From SG8-41 sp036555615 (GTDB taxonomy: Bacteria; Pseudomonadota; Gammaproteobacteria; Burkholderiales; SG8-41), in assembly GCA_036555615.1 (NCBI GenBank), contig DATBKZ010000082.1, forward strand, positions 53,220 through 117,219: 64,000 nt of DNA, written 5' to 3'. Numbering within the stretch: position 1 is the stretch's first letter; each line of letters starts with the position of its first letter. The notes below the pieces were generated by a model. That model ran no database searches. It was not told the origin of the DNA and saw nothing but the letters and a program-made list of their open reading frames with translations. Both the position numbers and the translations under genes were made by a program. Below, piece by piece: positions 42,010 to 50,597 of this stretch.

Positions 42010-44027
42010 TGTCCACGAGAGAAGCCCGCCAGGCGGCGACGCTGCTTGAATCGGGGCTGCGGCAAATCCGGCAGGGGCAATTCGAGCAAGCCCGGCTTTC
42101 GTGCCAGCGCGTGCTGGAACTCGCACCCCGGCATCCCGATGCGCTGCACCTGCTCGGCATAATCGCCCTGCAACGCGGGGACCACGCGGGTGCGGTCGAA
42201 AAAATCCTGCAGGCAATAGCCATACGGCCCGACGATGCGGCCTATCACGCCAATCTTGCGCACGCATATGCCGGCCTTCAGCGGTTGCCGGAGGCGCTTG
42301 CGGCGTTCGAGCGCGCCGGACGGCTCGACCGCAACGATCCGGACATTCAGCTCGGAATCGGGAACTGCCTCGGCATGATGGGCAGGGGGCCGGAGGCGGA
42401 AGCGGTTCTGCGTAGCCTGGTCGAAAAGCATCCTCGCTACGCGCTCGGCTGGTTCAACCTCGCCAAATCGCAGGAAATACAGAAGCGCTACGAAGACGCC
42501 TGCGCTTCATACCGGCGCGCGATCGAGCTTGCACCGCGATCCGCCGACGCGTACCACAATATGGGCGTTGCGCTCAACCGCCTCCAGCGCTATGAGGAGG
42601 CGGAGCAGGCGTTCCGCGGCAGCCTGGCGGCCGATCCCGGCTTCGCGCCGTCCCGTGTGGGCCTGGCGGTCGCGCTCAACTTCTTGCGTCGGCATGACGA
42701 GGCGGAAGCCCAGTGTCGCGAGGCGATCAGGCTCGCCCCGGGAGAGCGCGGCGCGCGCGCCATGCTGGCGAAATCGCTTTCGGGACAGGGACGATGGGCC
42801 GAGGCGCTGCAGTGGTTCGAGGCCGCGATTTCCGAAGCGCCCGAGGATCCCGAGCTCCTCTCTTACCTCGCGGATGCACTCGCCCGCAACGGCAGGATAG
42901 CGGAGGCACTGGACGCATTCGATCTCGCCAGTCGCCATGGCACAGGGACGTCTGCGGACCAGTCCGTGCCGTTTGGCCGGGCCATTGCGCTTTTCTCGGC
43001 CGGGAGAATCCGCGAAGGCGCCGCCGCGTGGTTCGGGCGCGACAAGACTCGCGCGCTTCCCGCTGGTGATCAGATCAGGGCACCCGCAATCGAGCTTCCT
43101 CGCGATCTGACGGGTGCGCGCGTCTGTCTGGTGGGCGAGCAGGGGCTGGGCGACGAGCTTTTCTTTCTCAGATACGTACCGCGCCTGAAAGCGCGCGGCT
43201 GCCGCGTGATCTATCACGGCGGCACCAAGATCAAGAGCATCCTGGCACGCTGCCCGGCACTGGACGAGGCGCTGGAGGGCATCGCACCACTCAGCCCTGC
43301 CGACCAGACAGTACTGGTCGGTGACCTCCCCTACCTCCTTGGCGGTCATTCCGAGACGACGTCATTTCCCGCGACGGGTGGCATGTCTCGCACACGCTTC
43401 GCAGGTAACGATTGGAAATGGGACCACTACTGGCGCGCGCGAGCGTTCTGGCCGGAGCTCCCGCTACCCCTGCGCCTTGAGCCAGTGCCGGAGCTGTTGG
43501 CAGCCGTGTCCGAACGCCTGCGCCAGCTCGGACCTCCTCCCTACCTCGGGCTGACCTGGCGCGCGGGCACGGACATCGATACGCAGCGCGGCAGGGTCTG
43601 GCAGCTATACAAGGAAGCGCCGTTTGAGCCGCTCGCCGCCGCAATGCGTGCCGTGGCCGGAACGCTCGTTTCCGTGCAGCGCAATCCGCGTACGGGTGAA
43701 ACGCAAAGGCTTGCGGCGCTCATCGGCAAGCCGGTGCACGACCTTTCTGCGGCCAACGAGGACCTCGAGGAGATGCTGGCGTTGCTCGACGTGCTGGACG
43801 ATTACATCGGCGTGAGCAACACCAATATGCACCTGCGTGCCGGCGCCGGTAAGACGGCGCGCGTGCTGGTCCCTTGGCCAGCCGAATGGCGCTGGATGAT
43901 CGCGGGAGGCACGTCGCCGTGGTTTCCGGGATTCCGGATCTACCGGCAGCGGCCGGACGGCGACTGGAAGGAGGCACTGACCGCACTCGCCGCCGACCTG
44001 CAATCGGCATCAGGAAGGGTGCGATAG
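42009..44027 (+). CDS. TPR protein with GT9-like C-terminal domain (pair B, gene 2)
   Basis: A 672-residue paralog of the preceding gene. TPR repeats occupy residues 1 to about 330. The C-terminus repeats the signature: LVGEQGLGDELFFLRYVPRLKARG, YLGLTWRAGTDIDTQRG, LVSVQRNPRTGETQRL and LDDYIGVSNTNMHLRAGAGK. Start and preceding stop overlap as TGATG, so the two are translated together. The first ORF-frame start at 41976 is rejected because it overlaps the end of gene 1. Confidence 0.82.
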   Translation: MSTREARQAATLLESGLRQIRQGQFEQARLSCQRVLELAPRHPDALHLLGIIALQRGDHAGAVEKILQAIAIRPDDAAYHANLAHAYAGLQRLPEALAAFERAGRLDRNDPDIQLGIGNCLGMMGRGPEAEAVLRSLVEKHPRYALGWFNLAKSQEIQKRYEDACASYRRAIELAPRSADAYHNMGVALNRLQRYEEAEQAFRGSLAADPGFAPSRVGLAVALNFLRRHDEAEAQCREAIRLAPGERGARAMLAKSLSGQGRWAEALQWFEAAISEAPEDPELLSYLADALARNGRIAEALDAFDLASRHGTGTSADQSVPFGRAIALFSAGRIREGAAAWFGRDKTRALPAGDQIRAPAIELPRDLTGARVCLVGEQGLGDELFFLRYVPRLKARGCRVIYHGGTKIKSILARCPALDEALEGIAPLSPADQTVLVGDLPYLLGGHSETTSFPATGGMSRTRFAGNDWKWDHYWRARAFWPELPLPLRLEPVPELLAAVSERLRQLGPPPYLGLTWRAGTDIDTQRGRVWQLYKEAPFEPLAAAMRAVAGTLVSVQRNPRTGETQRLAALIGKPVHDLSAANEDLEEMLALLDVLDDYIGVSNTNMHLRAGAGKTARVLVPWPAEWRWMIAGGTSPWFPGFRIYRQRPDGDWKEALTALAADLQSASGRVR

Positions 44028-44069
44028 TCGGGCCGTGCTGTTTCGACGGCGGGATGGCGATACCGAGGG

Positions 44070-44753
44070 TTACCCTGGGCGCCGCAGCAGGTGTTTCCAC
44101 TGCTCCAGCATCCAGAGTTTTCTGTTTTCCCCTTTGTAGTGGATGACGAACTTTTCGCTGAGATCCTCGCCCCAGCGGCTGGGCGAGTAATTGTACAGGG
44201 CACACGGGTATTGCCTGACCTTGAGCGCCGTCCGCGCCGCGACCTCCTTGATCGCAAGCTGATCGCCGAACCAGGATCGCCGGTCCTCGGGCATGGCAAG
44301 GCAGGCCTGATGGGCCTCCACCCAGAATTCCCGGCCGGACGGGCGCGACAGCATGACCCCGGCGTTGAACGGCATCATCTGGTAGGCCTGCGGGCTCTTC
44401 CGCAACGAGGGATCGGTCTCGTCCCGGTAGGTCAGCGCGACGTCGAAATCATCGCGAAACAGCGGTCTGAGGTCCTTCTGTACCACGATGTCGGCATCAA
44501 GAAAGACGGCATCGGCCGCCGGGAATTCCTTCAGGTGCAGCAAGCGATAAGGCATCAGGAATTTCCGGTCCCATGGCTTGCGTATGACATCATCGGCTCC
44601 GATGACCTTCCCGGTGTCGAGATCCGTCATCTGGACGATGCGCGCCCCGGGCATCGCGGCGCGAACGGAGGCAACCATGATCTCGGGTATGGGTGAAACG
44701 TTCCCGACGTAGAGGAACCCGATCACGAGATCACGCAACTCGGTCGCGGTCAT
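44070..44753 (-). CDS. Glycosyltransferase, GT-A-like with DxD motif
   Basis: A 227-residue GT-A-like protein. VIGFLYVGNVSPIPEIMVASVRAAMPGARIVQMTD begins the nucleotide-sugar-binding sheet. AVFLDADIVVQKDLRPLF carries the metal-binding DAD motif. QMMPFNAGVMLSRPSGREFW is the acceptor-side conserved region. It is the last gene of a minus-strand run that begins with a methyltransferase. The sugar used is not predictable. Confidence 0.72.
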   Translation of the reverse strand: MTATELRDLVIGFLYVGNVSPIPEIMVASVRAAMPGARIVQMTDLDTGKVIGADDVIRKPWDRKFLMPYRLLHLKEFPAADAVFLDADIVVQKDLRPLFRDDFDVALTYRDETDPSLRKSPQAYQMMPFNAGVMLSRPSGREFWVEAHQACLAMPEDRRSWFGDQLAIKEVAARTALKVRQYPCALYNYSPSRWGEDLSEKFVIHYKGENRKLWMLEQWKHLLRRPG

Positions 44754-45808
44754 GGTTGAAAATCGCGGGAACCGAGCAAGCTTTCGAACAGTTCACGCCA
44801 GCGTCCGCCGACCGCGGCGGCCGAGAATCGTTCCGCGACCATCGCCTGTCCGCGCCGGATTCTCGCAAGCACTTCGCCCGGGTTCGCAAGCGCCCACTCG
44901 ATGCCTTGAGCGATGTCCTGCCCCACCCATGCCGCTTGCGAAAACGGAAGGTAGCTCGGCAGTGGGCTTGCCACGGGAAAGCGGCCCGCATTGAGTGCCT
45001 CAGTGATCCGGTTGGCCGAGGCGCCCGCTTTAAGAGGATCCGAAGGATCACTAGGGAGGATAACAAGGTCGCATTCACGCAATGCGACCGGCATGGCCCC
45101 AAGTGACCAGGGGATGAATCGCGTCTCAAAACCGGGGGCACGAGGCGTCCGGATGTCCTCGGTCCACTCCCGGACGCCGATTCCGTCCTCGGCCACGACG
45201 GTCAATCTGCAGCGTCTCCGCGCTGCGATTCGGATCAAGTCCCCCAAGCGTGCCTCGAGGTACGGCAGATTGCTTAAGTGTCCGAACCAGAGCAGCTCGA
45301 CTCGATTGTCCGGCGCGAAGGCGGGCTCCCCAATCTTCCCGAGGATCGCATCCTCAATGAGCAGCGGATGACGAGCCGTATGGGGCGAGATCAACTCTCC
45401 CATGCGTTCTGAATTCACAAACACCGCATCGCATTCCCTCAATACCGCAGAATAAAACTCCGGCACCGGCGGTGGTTTCCGGAAGGGGTAATCGCAAATA
45501 TCGACCACGAGTCGGCATCCATGGCGCCTCGCGGCCAGGCAGATGTCAAGCCACGGCCGCACCGGAGTATCGTGGTAGAACTTGGGAACGACACAGATTT
45601 TCACAGAGGCCCAATCCACGCGCTGCCCGGCGCCGGCCGCCCCAGGATCCCAAAGGACGTTTTCATTGCCGCACCGCTTCCATTCGAGCGCGGCCACCGC
45701 CACCCGCAATCTCACGCTGGCAAGATGGCAGCCAAGAAGGCCCCGCTCGGGTTCGTCGCCCGTCGCATACTGCATTGCGCCGGGTGAAATCAGCCACAGC
45801 ATCCTCAC
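44750..45808 (-). CDS. Glycosyltransferase, GT-B-like
   Basis: A 352-residue protein. The C-terminal Rossmann half has WFGHLSNLPYLEARLGDLIRIA, LTVVAEDGIG and a donor-binding region VILPSDPSDPLKAGASANRITEALNAGRFPVASPLPSY that is common in GT-B enzymes with a terminal glutamate (TEALNAG). The N-terminal half is divergent. It overlaps the next gene as ATGA. It probably belongs to a small surface-glycan operon with the adjacent methyltransferase and GT-A gene. Confidence 0.68.
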   Translation of the reverse strand: MRMLWLISPGAMQYATGDEPERGLLGCHLASVRLRVAVAALEWKRCGNENVLWDPGAAGAGQRVDWASVKICVVPKFYHDTPVRPWLDICLAARRHGCRLVVDICDYPFRKPPPVPEFYSAVLRECDAVFVNSERMGELISPHTARHPLLIEDAILGKIGEPAFAPDNRVELLWFGHLSNLPYLEARLGDLIRIAARRRCRLTVVAEDGIGVREWTEDIRTPRAPGFETRFIPWSLGAMPVALRECDLVILPSDPSDPLKAGASANRITEALNAGRFPVASPLPSYLPFSQAAWVGQDIAQGIEWALANPGEVLARIRRGQAMVAERFSAAAVGGRWRELFESLLGSRDFQP

Positions 45809-45865
45809 TTGGCGGATTCCGGACGGAAGGCGCTGCTCATAATGCCTTGCCGTAGGGTGCGCGCA

Positions 45866-46435
45866 TCACAGGGAAATTTTCCAGAATGTTCGTGGCCCCG
45901 CGCCGGGGCTGGACGGCTTCTCGCCCACAACTCGCATGTCGCGGGGCTCGCGCTGCTTGAACTGCGCCGGCTCTTGGCGAATGTTCACTAGACCCACCTC
46001 CGCCATCAGGGCAGATAGGCTCTGCGGTGTGTAGCCCCAACGATGAACCATGAGTGGATCACGCCAGGAAGGATCGCCGTAAAACACCCACATCGTACTT
46101 TGGCCATCCGGCCCGCCGCTGGCGCGGTTCTCCGGATCGACCAGGAAGGCTTCGCACGCGGACTTCAGGTTCGGGCACTCCACGATCATGAGCCCTCCGG
46201 GCTTCAGGACCCGTACCCATTCCTTAAGGACGTCGACGACCTCCCACCGCCAGAAATGCTCGACAACGTGGACGGAAAGTATCTCGTCCGCCGTGTTGTC
46301 CTCGAATGGCGCAAGACGATGAAGATCGCACAAGACGTCTGGCCGCTTGCCTTCCCGACTCTCCGCTACGTCGACGTTGACGTAGCCCGGGAGGATCTTG
46401 TCCCCGCACCCCAGATTGAGTCTCACGAGCGCCAT
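45866..46435 (-). CDS. Class I SAM-dependent methyltransferase
   Basis: A 189-residue methyltransferase. Motif I is LNLGCGDKILPGYVNVDVAESR, followed by DEILSVHVVEHFWRWEVVDVLKEWVRVLKPGGLMIVECPNLK. ATG 46435 starts directly before motif I, and the longer frame (TTG 46474) is less likely. SAM-binding residues match methyltransferases of LPS/capsule clusters that act on sugar groups. It heads the two-glycosyltransferase run downstream. Confidence 0.78.
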   Translation of the reverse strand: MALVRLNLGCGDKILPGYVNVDVAESREGKRPDVLCDLHRLAPFEDNTADEILSVHVVEHFWRWEVVDVLKEWVRVLKPGGLMIVECPNLKSACEAFLVDPENRASGGPDGQSTMWVFYGDPSWRDPLMVHRWGYTPQSLSALMAEVGLVNIRQEPAQFKQREPRDMRVVGEKPSSPGAGPRTFWKISL

Positions 46436-46495
46436 TTTCGATCTTGCTAGACGCCCGGAACGGACCTCCCTCAATCTAGCCGGCCGGGCCCTCGA

Positions 46496-47500
46496 TCAAA
46501 TCCCCAATCCGGCAAGCTGTTTCTCGGGGTAGCGCGTCCCGGCGGTGACGTTCAAGGGGAACGCCTTTGAGAGCGTCTCGACCTCGTCTCGCGTGAGCTT
46601 CAAGTCGACGGCTGCGCAATTCTGCTCGAGATAGGTGCGGCGCTTGGTGCCGGGGATCGGCACGATGTCCTCTCCCTGCGCGAGCAACCACGCGAGCGCG
46701 ACCTGGGCCGCGGTACGTTTTTTCCCCGCCGCCACCTTCTCGAGCGGCGCGAGCAGGGCTGCGTTCTTTGCGATGTTGTCCGAGCTGAAACGCGGGTGTT
46801 CGCGCCGCCGGTCCTTCGGGATCAGAGCGTCAAGAGTCTTGATGGTCGCCGTGAGGAAGCCGCGGCCAAGGGGAGCGTACGCCATGAAGCCGATGCCCAG
46901 CTCGCGGCAGGCTGGCAGGATGTCCTTTTCCACATCGCGGCTCCAAAGCGAATACTCGGTCTCGACCGCGGTCAAGGGATGGACCTTGTGCGCGCGGCGT
47001 ATAGTCTGGGCGCCGGCCTCGGAGAGCTGTAGATAGCGCACCTTTCCCTGCTCGACCAGCCGCTTCATCGCGCCGACCGTGTCCTCTATCGGCACGGCTT
47101 TGTCCATGCGGTGCATGCCATAGATGTCGATGACGTCCACGCCCAGGCGCTTCAGGCTTTTCTCGCACGCCTGCGGCACGTAGTCGGGATGCCCGCCTGT
47201 CAGCGCCGGGGCGCCGCCTTCCGCCGCCCCCCGTGCCGCCAGCGCGAGGTTGCCGAACTTGGTAGCAACGAGCACCTTGTCCCGACGGCCCTTGATCGCT
47301 CTTGCAATCAACTCCTCGTTCACCCCGTTGCCGTAGGCATCGGAAGTGACCAGCGTGTTGACGCCGAGGTCGATCGCACGGTGAATGGTGGCGATGGATT
47401 CCTCGTCATTGGGCTCGCCGTAGCTGATGGACATTCCCATGCAACCCAGACCGACCGCGGACACTTGCGGCCCGTTCCTTCCAAGCTTGCGTTTCTCCAT
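46496..47500 (-). CDS. Aldo/keto reductase
   Basis: A 334-residue NADPH-dependent AKR of the AKR13-like type. It opens MEKRKLGRNGPQVSAVGLGCMGMSISYGEPNDEE. The catalytic Asp, Tyr, Lys and His appear in TSDAYGNGVNEELIARAI, VATKFG and DIYGMHRMDKAVPIEDTVGAM. AVETEYSLWSRDVE and PIPGTKRRTYLEQN complete the cofactor pocket. It probably reduces small aldehydes. A nearly identical partial copy is found in the pseudogene at 48341-48570. Confidence 0.9.
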   Translation of the reverse strand: MEKRKLGRNGPQVSAVGLGCMGMSISYGEPNDEESIATIHRAIDLGVNTLVTSDAYGNGVNEELIARAIKGRRDKVLVATKFGNLALAARGAAEGGAPALTGGHPDYVPQACEKSLKRLGVDVIDIYGMHRMDKAVPIEDTVGAMKRLVEQGKVRYLQLSEAGAQTIRRAHKVHPLTAVETEYSLWSRDVEKDILPACRELGIGFMAYAPLGRGFLTATIKTLDALIPKDRRREHPRFSSDNIAKNAALLAPLEKVAAGKKRTAAQVALAWLLAQGEDIVPIPGTKRRTYLEQNCAAVDLKLTRDEVETLSKAFPLNVTAGTRYPEKQLAGLGI

Positions 47501-47527
47501 CTCCTCCTCCTGTTCAGTTTAGTGGCG

Positions 47528-48079
47528 TTATCGCCGCTTGCACTCGACACCGACCAGGAATCCCGTCGGCACGCGGCTGTATTGCACCAACTCGAAGCGC
47601 TGCATGATCTTGGGCAACCACCATTCGGGCTGCTGCTGGATCAGGTGCGCGTTGCGGCCGTCCGAAAGCACTTTCATCGCTGGGCCGGTGGCTACAGTGA
47701 ACACCCCGACACCGACGGTAACGCGCTTCAAGTCATCCAGCACATTGTCGAGCAAATGCGGTTCGATATGCTCGAGGACATCGATGCACGCCACAAACTT
47801 GCATGGCGCTGGCGGCGCAGACCATTCGGGGACCGCCGGGTCATAGTGGTGGACCGTCAATGGCCCCTGGACGTGTTTTCGCAACGCATGGCCAAGGCGG
47901 CCCTTTCCAGCGCCGTAATCCAGGAGTTCCGTCGCGTGAACTTGCTTCAGGATCTCAGCAACAAGCGATGCGTAGTGGACAGAGGCTGCGCCGAAGTCCG
48001 GGTTGCGGTGCAAGTCCTCCTGAATGCGCCGATACTCCTCGCTGATTAGCAGAGGCGGATGGGTGACCGTTTGCGACAT
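47528..48079 (-). CDS. SAM-dependent methyltransferase-like protein
   Basis: A 183-residue protein with LLDYGAGKGRLGHALRKHVQGP as SAM-binding motif I, HYDPAVPEWS as motif II, and FVACIDVLEHIEPHLLDNVLDDLKRV as the later acidic-loop motif. The end (EWWLPKIMQRFELVQYSRVPTGFLVGVECKRR) is compatible with class I methyltransferases of cell-surface clusters. Its gene is sandwiched between the AKR and the pseudogene, so it probably entered the region with the duplication. The substrate is unknown. Confidence 0.72.
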   Translation of the reverse strand: MSQTVTHPPLLISEEYRRIQEDLHRNPDFGAASVHYASLVAEILKQVHATELLDYGAGKGRLGHALRKHVQGPLTVHHYDPAVPEWSAPPAPCKFVACIDVLEHIEPHLLDNVLDDLKRVTVGVGVFTVATGPAMKVLSDGRNAHLIQQQPEWWLPKIMQRFELVQYSRVPTGFLVGVECKRR

Positions 48080-48153
48080 GGAGTCAGAAATCCGTGCGGG
48101 CGCCTGAGAGTTGCGGATTATAGGGTATCGCGAGGCTCGCCGGCCGCCCTGTC

Positions 48154-48570
48154 TAAGCTCGCTGCTCCCGCGAAAATCATCCCACCGGAGGCCGCATGAA
48201 AATCAGGTCCATCAGGGCGGGCGTGCACCGCCTGTACTTCACGGTGCCGCTGCTCAAGGTGCCCATCGTCCGATCAGCGCTCGATGACGGGAATCGTCTC
48301 CTGCGCGCTCTCCGCAATTGACATTGCGTGCTGGGACATCCACGCCCAGACGCTTTAGGCTCTTCACGCACGCCTGCGGCACGTAGTCGGGATGCCCGCC
48401 TGTCAGCGCCGGGGCGCCGCCTTCCGCCGCCCCCCGTGCCGCCAGCGCGAGGTTGCCGAACTTGGTAGCAACGAGCACCTTGTCCCGACGGCCCTTAATC
48501 GCTCTTGCAATCAACTCCTCGTTCACCCCGTTGCCGTAGGCATCGGAAGTGACCAGCGTGTTGACGCCGA
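48154..48570. pseudogene. Composite pseudogene from enolase-superfamily and aldo/keto-reductase fragments
   Basis: 48154-48272 matches 49431-49549 (5' end of the enolase-superfamily gene, with several mismatches). 48273-48344 matches 49729-49800, with 179 bp deleted in between, which breaks the frame. From about 48338 the sequence continues as the AKR gene (about 47135-47367) and ends at 48570. The AKR part after about 48365 has only about one mismatch in 200 bp. A tccacg microhomology marks the fusion point. No functional protein is expected. The ORF 48254-48526 is a chimera of antisense and AKR sequence. Confidence 0.85.
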
Positions 48571-48574
48571 TTAT

Positions 48575-49192
48575 TTAGAAGCTATACCCGAACACTTCGA
48601 TCTCGGGCCGGCAGAATTCTTCTACCTTCCGTTGCAACGAATCGTCATAGTACGACCGGTAGTGCTTGTGATGAGTAGCATTCAAAGTTGACAACGCCGC
48701 GTGCTCGATGCCAAGCGTTCTGCAGACGATAGCGAAGTCATTCTCGATATTCTCAACTTTTCCTATGAAATCAACAGGCCGCATCCCGGCAGGCGGCACG
48801 ACATACTCGATCTGGCTCTTCGTGTCGAAAGTTGCCCTGCGCGCAATGACGTCCTCGATGAAATCCCCGAACGAGCACGACAGGCATCGCTGGTGCATGG
48901 CGTGCTTCGTGTCGCTGCGAAAATACTCATACATCGATACGTAGCGGTCCCACGGATTCCTCACGAACGTGAACTTGTAATAGCCGCTCAGATCCACCGT
49001 TAGCAGGTTCGCTGCGCCGACATAGGACAGGTGCGGCGGGAAGCGGCCTCTTGCCTGGATGTACTGCTCAAGTCCTCTGCTGTAGCCAAGGTAATCCGTT
49101 ACGCCGTGGGGTTGGAGCACCTGCTTTATGCTTGTTCCCGCCGTCTTCGGTATGTGAATGAAAAGGAACTTCTTTGTGTCTGAAAGTACCAC
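48575..49192 (-). CDS. Sulfotransferase family 2-like protein (isolated copy)
   Basis: A 205-residue protein with FLFIHIPKTAGTSIKQVL as the phosphosulfate loop and FTFVRNPWDRYVSMYEYF as the 3'-phosphate region. It ends in FGYSF, as does the sulfotransferase at 3799-4473, with which it shares YYDD and FVRNPWD blocks. Its stop lies five bases from the end of the pseudogene. It appears to have inserted between duplicate copies of the enolase gene's 5' end. The sulfate acceptor is unknown. Confidence 0.82.
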   Translation of the reverse strand: MVLSDTKKFLFIHIPKTAGTSIKQVLQPHGVTDYLGYSRGLEQYIQARGRFPPHLSYVGAANLLTVDLSGYYKFTFVRNPWDRYVSMYEYFRSDTKHAMHQRCLSCSFGDFIEDVIARRATFDTKSQIEYVVPPAGMRPVDFIGKVENIENDFAIVCRTLGIEHAALSTLNATHHKHYRSYYDDSLQRKVEEFCRPEIEVFGYSF

Positions 49193-49472
49193 TGGCTTTC
49201 CCTGCTAGTGGTTGCCGAACCGGTGAAGATACGAATGGGCTGGTCGCTTGATGCCGGGCGAAAGTCGCTGCGGTTTTTCAGAGCGGCAAATTATATCTTG
49301 GAAACACTCCGCAGGTGCTTCTCCAAGAAGGAGCCTATGTGCAGGCAACCGCGGTGCGCCGGGAGTGGCGGGCCAAGCGGACCAAGGCGAGTCGCGCCCG
49401 ATACGTGGCTCTCCGGAACGCTCCCCGGTGTAAACTCGCTGCTCCCGCGAAAACCATCCCACCGGAGACCGC

Positions 49473-50570
49473 ATGAAAATCAAGTCCATGAGGGCGGGCG
49501 TGCACCGCCTGTCTGTCACCGTTCCCCTGCTGAAGGAGCCGATCGTCCGGAACGCGGTGGTCTGCGAGGTGGAAACCGATGACGGCTACACCGGGAGCGG
49601 CCTCACCGGCGGCGCCTACCTCCCGTTCGCGATCGTGACCGCGATCGAAAAGGAATTCCAGCCCCTGCTGAAGGACATGGATCCCCGCGACACCGAGGCG
49701 ATCCACGAGAAGGTATGGTGGAAAATCAATCAGCGCTCGATGACAGGTGTCGTCTCCAGCGCGCTCTCTGCCATCGACATCGCGTGCTGGGACATCCACG
49801 GCAAGCTGACTGGCCGCACCGTCGCGCAGCTCCTCGGCGGCGCGCGCGACTGGGCGCCGACCTACTGCACCTTCGGCTTCTCCGAGTACGACGAGCGCGA
49901 CCAGCTCGTCGAAGCGGCGAAACTTCAGCTCAAGAACGGCCACCGCCGGCTGAAGATGGTCGTCGGCGTGCACAAGGGCGGCTGGCAGGAGGACGCCCGG
50001 CGCGTGCGCGCGGTGCGCGACGCCATCGGTCCCGACGTCGAGCTCATGATGGACGCGAACTACAAGTTCAACCCGGTGGAGGCGCGCCAGCTGTGCCGCG
50101 CAGTCGAAGACTGCAATCTCACCTGGTTCGAGGAGCCGCTGTATCAAAATGACACGCGTGCCATGGCGGACTTGCGCCAACACACCAACATCCCGGTCTC
50201 CGCCGGACAAAACGAGGGCCATCGCTGGCGCCTGCGTGAGCTGGTGCTGCACCAGGCGGTGGATATCCTGCAGCCGAACGTCTGCTACTGCGGCGGCTTT
50301 ACCGAGGCGCAGAAGGCCGGGCACCTCGCTCAGGCCTTCAACCTGCCGATCGCGAACGGCGGCGGCTGGCCCCTGCACAACATGCACACGATGGCGGGGC
50401 TCATGAACGGCTGGCGCGTGGAGTTCCATCTCGACATGCAGGCGGTGGGCGAGCTGCTCTTCATCAAGCCCCCGCAACCCGCCAACAATATCGTGAAAAT
50501 ACCGGCCAAGCCGGGTCTTGGCCTCGAGCCGAATCGCGACGCGTTGAAGGACACTCTCGTCAAGGCGTAA
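49473..50570 (+). CDS. Mandelate racemase/muconate lactonizing enzyme family protein
   Basis: A 365-residue enolase-superfamily member. The N-terminal capping domain is followed by the barrel. Metal ligands are Asp in ELMMDANYKFN, Glu in LTWFEEPLYQND and Glu in SAGQNEGH. An Asp in VDILQPNVCYCGG and His in NGGGWPLHNMH look like the His-Asp dyad of the mandelate racemase subgroup. The strand usually reading KxK is LKMVVGV, so the second Lys appears absent. The substrate is probably an acid sugar or carboxylate. The start ATG 49473 is supported by the upstream duplicate. Confidence 0.85.
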   Translation: MKIKSMRAGVHRLSVTVPLLKEPIVRNAVVCEVETDDGYTGSGLTGGAYLPFAIVTAIEKEFQPLLKDMDPRDTEAIHEKVWWKINQRSMTGVVSSALSAIDIACWDIHGKLTGRTVAQLLGGARDWAPTYCTFGFSEYDERDQLVEAAKLQLKNGHRRLKMVVGVHKGGWQEDARRVRAVRDAIGPDVELMMDANYKFNPVEARQLCRAVEDCNLTWFEEPLYQNDTRAMADLRQHTNIPVSAGQNEGHRWRLRELVLHQAVDILQPNVCYCGGFTEAQKAGHLAQAFNLPIANGGGWPLHNMHTMAGLMNGWRVEFHLDMQAVGELLFIKPPQPANNIVKIPAKPGLGLEPNRDALKDTLVKA

Positions 50571-50597
50571 CACGTGACGAGAGTTTGTCGCGAGACT

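Noticed and set aside
48254..48526. ORF on the minus strand resembling an aldo/keto reductase fragment
   Set aside because: It is a chimera: AKR residues from the duplicated piece run into antisense enolase sequence. No complete domain, so it was folded into the pseudogene entry.
49193..49472. Possible gene (124-codon frame 49208-49582) before the enolase-superfamily gene
   Set aside because: It overlaps the real start and has random composition; the region apart from the duplicated 49431-49472 shows nothing recognisable.
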